From assembly GCA_019510125.1 (NCBI GenBank), contig JAEKKX010000012.1, positions 152,187 to 216,186 of the forward strand: 64,000 bases of DNA, read 5' to 3'. The stretch is from Lysobacterales bacterium (lineage in GTDB: Bacteria > Pseudomonadota > Gammaproteobacteria > Xanthomonadales > Xanthomonadaceae). Shown here in pieces: positions 61,069 through 64,000 of the stretch. The position numbers and the translations under genes were made by a program. The notes under the pieces were generated by a model. The model was given only the letters and a program-made list of their open reading frames with translations. It did no database searches and was not told the origin of the DNA. Every line of letters begins with the position of its first letter. Within the stretch, counting starts at the first letter, position 1.

Positions 61069-62634
61069 ATGATTCGGCAGAGAATCATCGCGCTTCTGAT
61101 GTGCGTTCTGCTGCCATCGACCGTGGTCGCCGGCACTGCGGCGCCATGCTGTGACGCGCGCGTCGAGACGCTGCACTTCGATGCACCCGGCATCGACGCC
61201 GACGGTCTCCGCGTGCGCGTGTTCCTGCCGCCGGGTTACGACCCGGGCCGGCAGCCCGGCTATCCGGTGCTATACCTCGACGACGGCCAGGACGCGGAGG
61301 CGGTCGCGCTGCAGCCGTGGCTCGACGCGCTGACGATCAGCGGCGAAATCCGCCCGCTGATCGCGGTCGCGATCGACATGCCCCACGACCGGCTCGGCGC
61401 CTACGGATTTTCCGATCGCGCCGCCGGGCGCAGCGTTGTCGCCGACACGCGCGCGGGCCCGGTCGGTGCGAACGCGCATGCCTACGCGCAGTGGCTCGCG
61501 CAGGTGCTGGTGCCCGCCATCGATGCCCGCTACCGCACGCAGCCGCGTCCGGACGCGCGTGCGATCCTCGGCTGGTCGCTGGGGGGCGCGCAGGCGCTGA
61601 ACAGCGGCTGGCAGTATCCGGAAGTGTTCGGCCGCATCGGCGCATTCTCGCCCTCGCTGTGGCTGGCGACCGATCGTCGCGACGCCGATGCGGTGCAGCG
61701 CACGCGTATCGCACAGGGCATGATCGCCCGCGGCGCCTGGCGTGCGGGGCTGCACGTCTTCTTCGCGGTCGGCGACGCCGAGGAAACCGACGACCGCGAC
61801 GGCGATGGCGTCATCGATGTTCTCGACGACGCGCGCGATCTGATCGAGGGCTGGCGCGTCGCCGGCGAAGCCGTGCCGCGCGTGAACGGCCTGCATCAAC
61901 TGGGCCACACGATCGACCTCGATCACGCAGCGGCGCCGTCGCGCGCGGACGTCGCGCTGTACGTCCTGCCCGACGGGGTTCATCGCCAGCCGAGCTGGTC
62001 GCGCATGCTGCCGGTGTTCCTGCGCTGGGCCTATGCCGTGCATGCACCGCCGCTGCATGCGACCGGACGGGTCGAGTCCTGGCATGCCGTGCCGTCGCGC
62101 TTCGTCGCTGCACGCGATGTCGACGTGTGGCTGCCGCCGTCGTACGGACGCGATCCGCAGAAGCGCTACCCGGTGCTGTACATGCACGACGGCCAGAATC
62201 TGTTCGATCCGGCGCTGGTGCTCAACGGGACCGACTGGGACATCGACGGCGCCATGACCCGGCTGATCGCCGCCGGCACAGTTCGCGAGGCCATCGTCGT
62301 CGGCGTGTGGAACGCGCCGCAACGGTTCCTCGAATACATGCCGCAGGCCGCGGTGCGTGCGTCGACGATCGCCAGCGGCATCGACGGCGTGCCGCCGTTC
62401 GACGCGGCGCAACTGCAATCCGACGACTACCTGCGCTTCCTCGTCGAGGAACTCAAGCCCTTCATCGACGCGGAGTACCGTACCCGGCCCGGTCGCGACG
62501 ACACCTTCGTCATGGGTTCGAGCATGGGCGGCCTGATCTCGCTCTACGCCATCGCGCGCCACCCGGACGTATTCGGTGGCGCGGCCGCGCTGTCCACCCA
62601 CTGGCCCGCGTGCGGCGGTTGCACGATCGACTGA
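61069..62634 (+). CDS. Exported esterase-like protein with two alpha/beta-hydrolase domains, C terminus truncated
   Basis: A 521-residue protein with a signal peptide (IIALLMCVLLPSTVVAGTAA). Two esterase D/IroE-like domains lie in tandem. Domain 1 (about 30-325) has YPVLYLDDGQDAE and nucleophile ILGWSLGGAQAL. Domain 2 (about 340-521) has RYPVLYMHDGQNLFDP and VMGSSMGGLISLYA, but ends soon after at LSTHWPACGGCTID, before the Asp and His of the triad. Full-length relatives continue about 90 residues. The break coincides with the start of the low-GC region, so domain 2 is probably inactive. Confidence 0.78.
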   Translation: MIRQRIIALLMCVLLPSTVVAGTAAPCCDARVETLHFDAPGIDADGLRVRVFLPPGYDPGRQPGYPVLYLDDGQDAEAVALQPWLDALTISGEIRPLIAVAIDMPHDRLGAYGFSDRAAGRSVVADTRAGPVGANAHAYAQWLAQVLVPAIDARYRTQPRPDARAILGWSLGGAQALNSGWQYPEVFGRIGAFSPSLWLATDRRDADAVQRTRIAQGMIARGAWRAGLHVFFAVGDAEETDDRDGDGVIDVLDDARDLIEGWRVAGEAVPRVNGLHQLGHTIDLDHAAAPSRADVALYVLPDGVHRQPSWSRMLPVFLRWAYAVHAPPLHATGRVESWHAVPSRFVAARDVDVWLPPSYGRDPQKRYPVLYMHDGQNLFDPALVLNGTDWDIDGAMTRLIAAGTVREAIVVGVWNAPQRFLEYMPQAAVRASTIASGIDGVPPFDAAQLQSDDYLRFLVEELKPFIDAEYRTRPGRDDTFVMGSSMGGLISLYAIARHPDVFGGAAALSTHWPACGGCTID

Positions 62635-62640
62635 AACAAC

Positions 62641-62669
62641 GAAGGGCCAGCCGTACTGGCCCTTCGTTT
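62641..62669. terminator. Bidirectional terminator
   Basis: GAAGGGCCAG / CTGGCCCTTC perfect stem, 5-base loop, GTTTA after it. It lies between the truncated esterase and the minus-strand genes. Confidence 0.8.
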
Positions 62670-62698
62670 ATTCCGTTTGCGAATTTACGTGCAAATTC

Positions 62699-63208
62699 TC
62701 ACTTGTGCGCGTTTGTAATAACATAGTTAATGACAAGGCCGTTGCTGCTGTATTTGATTGCCAGATACCAGCCAGAGTTATCGGCAGCTACCGAATCATC
62801 TGCGCTATCTTTCTGCGGATCAAAGTACAGTACAGATGTATTAAAAGATCCTTTTGGCAAATTCTTTCTATTTAAATCAAAAGACGTACCGAACGCCTCG
62901 TCAAAGTCGGTCAGTTTTTGATAATTTCCCAGCCCGCATGAATCAATGATATCAATGCTGGCTTTTGCCTTATCCGCCCCTTTCCTCGCACTTTTGAATG
63001 CAGCTTTTGATGTTTCGCAAGAACCACGCGTCGTCAAGGGAACGGCATCTTCGCATCTCGCTGAAAATGAAGTTAGTGTGAAGATTGCCCATAACAACGA
63101 TGCCTTCGATTTACTTATTTGCATGTCACGCGCCATATACATGCCATGTGGAGGAAGTTTCTTTTTCGGCTTACAGGCATTATGGGGATTTTCGTACATG
63201 TCTCGCAT
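62699..63208 (-). CDS. Hypothetical exported protein in low-GC island
   Basis: Up to 169 residues. An internal Met (63124) would place a signal peptide at the N terminus (MQISKSKASLLWAIFTLTSF), so the true start may be 63124 or 63136 and no ribosome site settles it. The mature part is Ser/Lys/Asp-rich (ADKAKASIDIIDSCGLGNYQ; SGWYLAIKYSSNGLVINYVI). Codon use is far more AT-rich than the rest of the window, a sign of transfer. No family recognised. Confidence 0.6.
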   Translation of the reverse strand: MRDMYENPHNACKPKKKLPPHGMYMARDMQISKSKASLLWAIFTLTSFSARCEDAVPLTTRGSCETSKAAFKSARKGADKAKASIDIIDSCGLGNYQKLTDFDEAFGTSFDLNRKNLPKGSFNTSVLYFDPQKDSADDSVAADNSGWYLAIKYSSNGLVINYVITNAHK

Positions 63209-63740
63209 TCAAGGGTGCCGTGGACACATGGCAGGCAACGATATTATTGGCTAATCGCAAAGCGGCTGTCTTGGCATCTTGATCTGTCCCGTCATAGGCA
63301 ATGCTCACTAGATTATTGCCTGAATTTTCGAAATCCGATACAAGGATGAAGCTTTGCAAGCGGTCGCGTCCGACACGAATACGCCTAGGGAATGATGTTG
63401 CAGGCACTTCCTGGAGTTCGGTATTAGGCATCATGCCGAATTTTCCAACGGTGATTTTCAGTTCGCCCCCATCTCCTGTCAGAACGGCATAAGTGGGGTA
63501 GTGCGGGCTAAGCATTCCATTATCAAAGGTCGACCTGAGAACGCCTACGTGCCTAGCGCAGACTCCAAAGAAAGTGCTTAATGGAAATAGCTCCCCATCA
63601 GCAGAAAGCAGGTCCGGATTGAACGACTTCGATCCGGGAGATTGACTTGAATTTTGCGGCTCGTTCCCGGTTGTAGGCGAGCCGCAACTTGCCAATAAGG
63701 TCGTTGCCAACAAGGCGGATAGGAATTTATTCATTTGCAT
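63180..63740 (-). CDS. Hypothetical lipoprotein downstream of an Rhs tail
   Basis: A 186-residue protein with a lipobox (LLATTLLASC, Cys about 19), a Ser/Asn/Gln linker and a soluble domain (VGVLRSTFDNGMLSPHYPTY, ELKITVGKFGMMPNTEL). Start 63740 has GGGAG at 5-base spacing and overlaps the end of the Rhs frame by 10 bases. It overlaps the next gene by up to 29 bases. Position after an Rhs end and low GC suggest an immunity-type lipoprotein; this is inference. Confidence 0.62.
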   Translation of the reverse strand: MQMNKFLSALLATTLLASCGSPTTGNEPQNSSQSPGSKSFNPDLLSADGELFPLSTFFGVCARHVGVLRSTFDNGMLSPHYPTYAVLTGDGGELKITVGKFGMMPNTELQEVPATSFPRRIRVGRDRLQSFILVSDFENSGNNLVSIAYDGTDQDAKTAALRLANNIVACHVSTAPLNARHVRKSP

Positions 63741-63875
63741 CCGCACTCCCTTAACTTGTTGAGGCCGCCGGGGTCGGTGACCTGCACGATCCGGTCGAGC
63801 GCGTCGTACTGCACCTGGGTCTGCGCGCCGATCCCACCGACGTTGCGCAGCGTCGTGCGCACGTAGCCTTCCCCG
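63731..63875 (-). pseudogene. Rhs/YD-repeat protein, C-terminal remnant
   Basis: The frame reads DGEGYVRTTLRNVGG, then YDALDRIVQVTDPGG, then LNKLRECGCK and stop at 63731-63733. These are YD repeats of Rhs proteins. The upstream part is cut off by the IS3-type element, so only about 46 codons remain. Confidence 0.65.
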
Positions 63876-64000
63876 TCAAGTGGACAGTGCAAAAGGAGAA
63901 TTTTCCCGCTCGCGGGATGCGCGATAGACGCTCGGCGGCAGGTTCCCGAGCGACTCGTGCGGGCGTTCGTCGTTGTAGCGTTGCAACCACTCCTCCGTGA
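63876..64000 (-). mobile_element. IS3-family element, end of transposase OrfB
   Basis: The frame TEEWLQRYNDERPHESLGNL followed by PPSVYRASRERENSPFALST and stop is the C terminus of an IS3-type (DDE) transposase. The rest lies beyond the window. The exact element end near 63875-63881 is not fixed; the TGGACAG at 63881 may be part of the terminal repeat. Confidence 0.82.

Noticed and set aside
60881..61072. 63-codon gene before the esterase
   Set aside because: No ribosome site, overlaps the esterase start, no homology recognised.

Overview
The window is a high-GC gammaproteobacterial chromosome segment spanning the replication origin. Protein sequences and gene order (mnmE-yidC-rnpA-rpmH / dnaA-dnaN-recF-gyrB, tonB-exbB-exbD-exbD next to pdxJ, 2OG oxygenase, rpmB-rpmG, CrbS-like hybrid kinase) point to the Lysobacteraceae/Xanthomonadaceae (Lysobacter/Luteimonas-like). 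The genus is inference.

Layout. 0-5.3 kb: the end of a DUF1003 gene, an exported methyltransferase, aceK flanked by two unrecognised small proteins each with its own terminator, a 14-bp tandem repeat array beyond the 3' end of aceK, and a TonB-like lipoprotein. 5.4-9.6 kb (minus strand): mnmE, a small membrane protein, yidC, rnpA, rpmH. 9.6-17.1 kb (plus strand): dnaA, a candidate oriC with two DnaA boxes, dnaN, recF and gyrB, with three parS-like 16-mers around and inside recF. 17.1-20.1 kb: CPBP protease, M48 lipoprotein protease, TPR protein. 20.3-23.9 kb: a TonB energy module with four ExbD genes in two pairs. 24-33.6 kb: pdxJ, two cardiolipin synthase-like genes, a radical SAM protein, a 2OG oxygenase, rpmB-rpmG, an SDR and a GNAT.

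33.9-39.0 kb is the most novel part: a compact RiPP-like operon. A 47-residue peptide with a Ser/Thr/Cys-rich tail is followed by a strong stem-loop. Then come three genes overlapping by ATGA: a LanM-type dehydratase (DUF4135) whose cyclase domain is replaced by a DUF6624-like domain, a JmjC/cupin-like protein without metal ligands, and its paralogue with an intact HxD...H iron site. No LanC, protease or exporter is present.

39.0-48.2 kb: a signalling cluster with an SSS-transporter/hybrid kinase, a sigma-54 response regulator with a good sigma-54 promoter, TspO, a CHASE3 hybrid kinase and an overlapping receiver-kinase. 48.2-50.5 kb: small proteins and interspersed repeats. 50.6-60.2 kb: an alpha-glucan utilisation locus (two MFS sugar transporters, a LacI regulator, pullulanase, GH97 alpha-glucosidase), with a shared operator-like motif upstream of both transporters. 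60.2-64.0 kb becomes accessory: hypothetical genes, a tandem-domain esterase cut short at its C terminus, a low-GC island with two exported proteins, an Rhs tail and the end of an IS3-family transposase.

Most other long open frames are GC-driven shadows of these genes.
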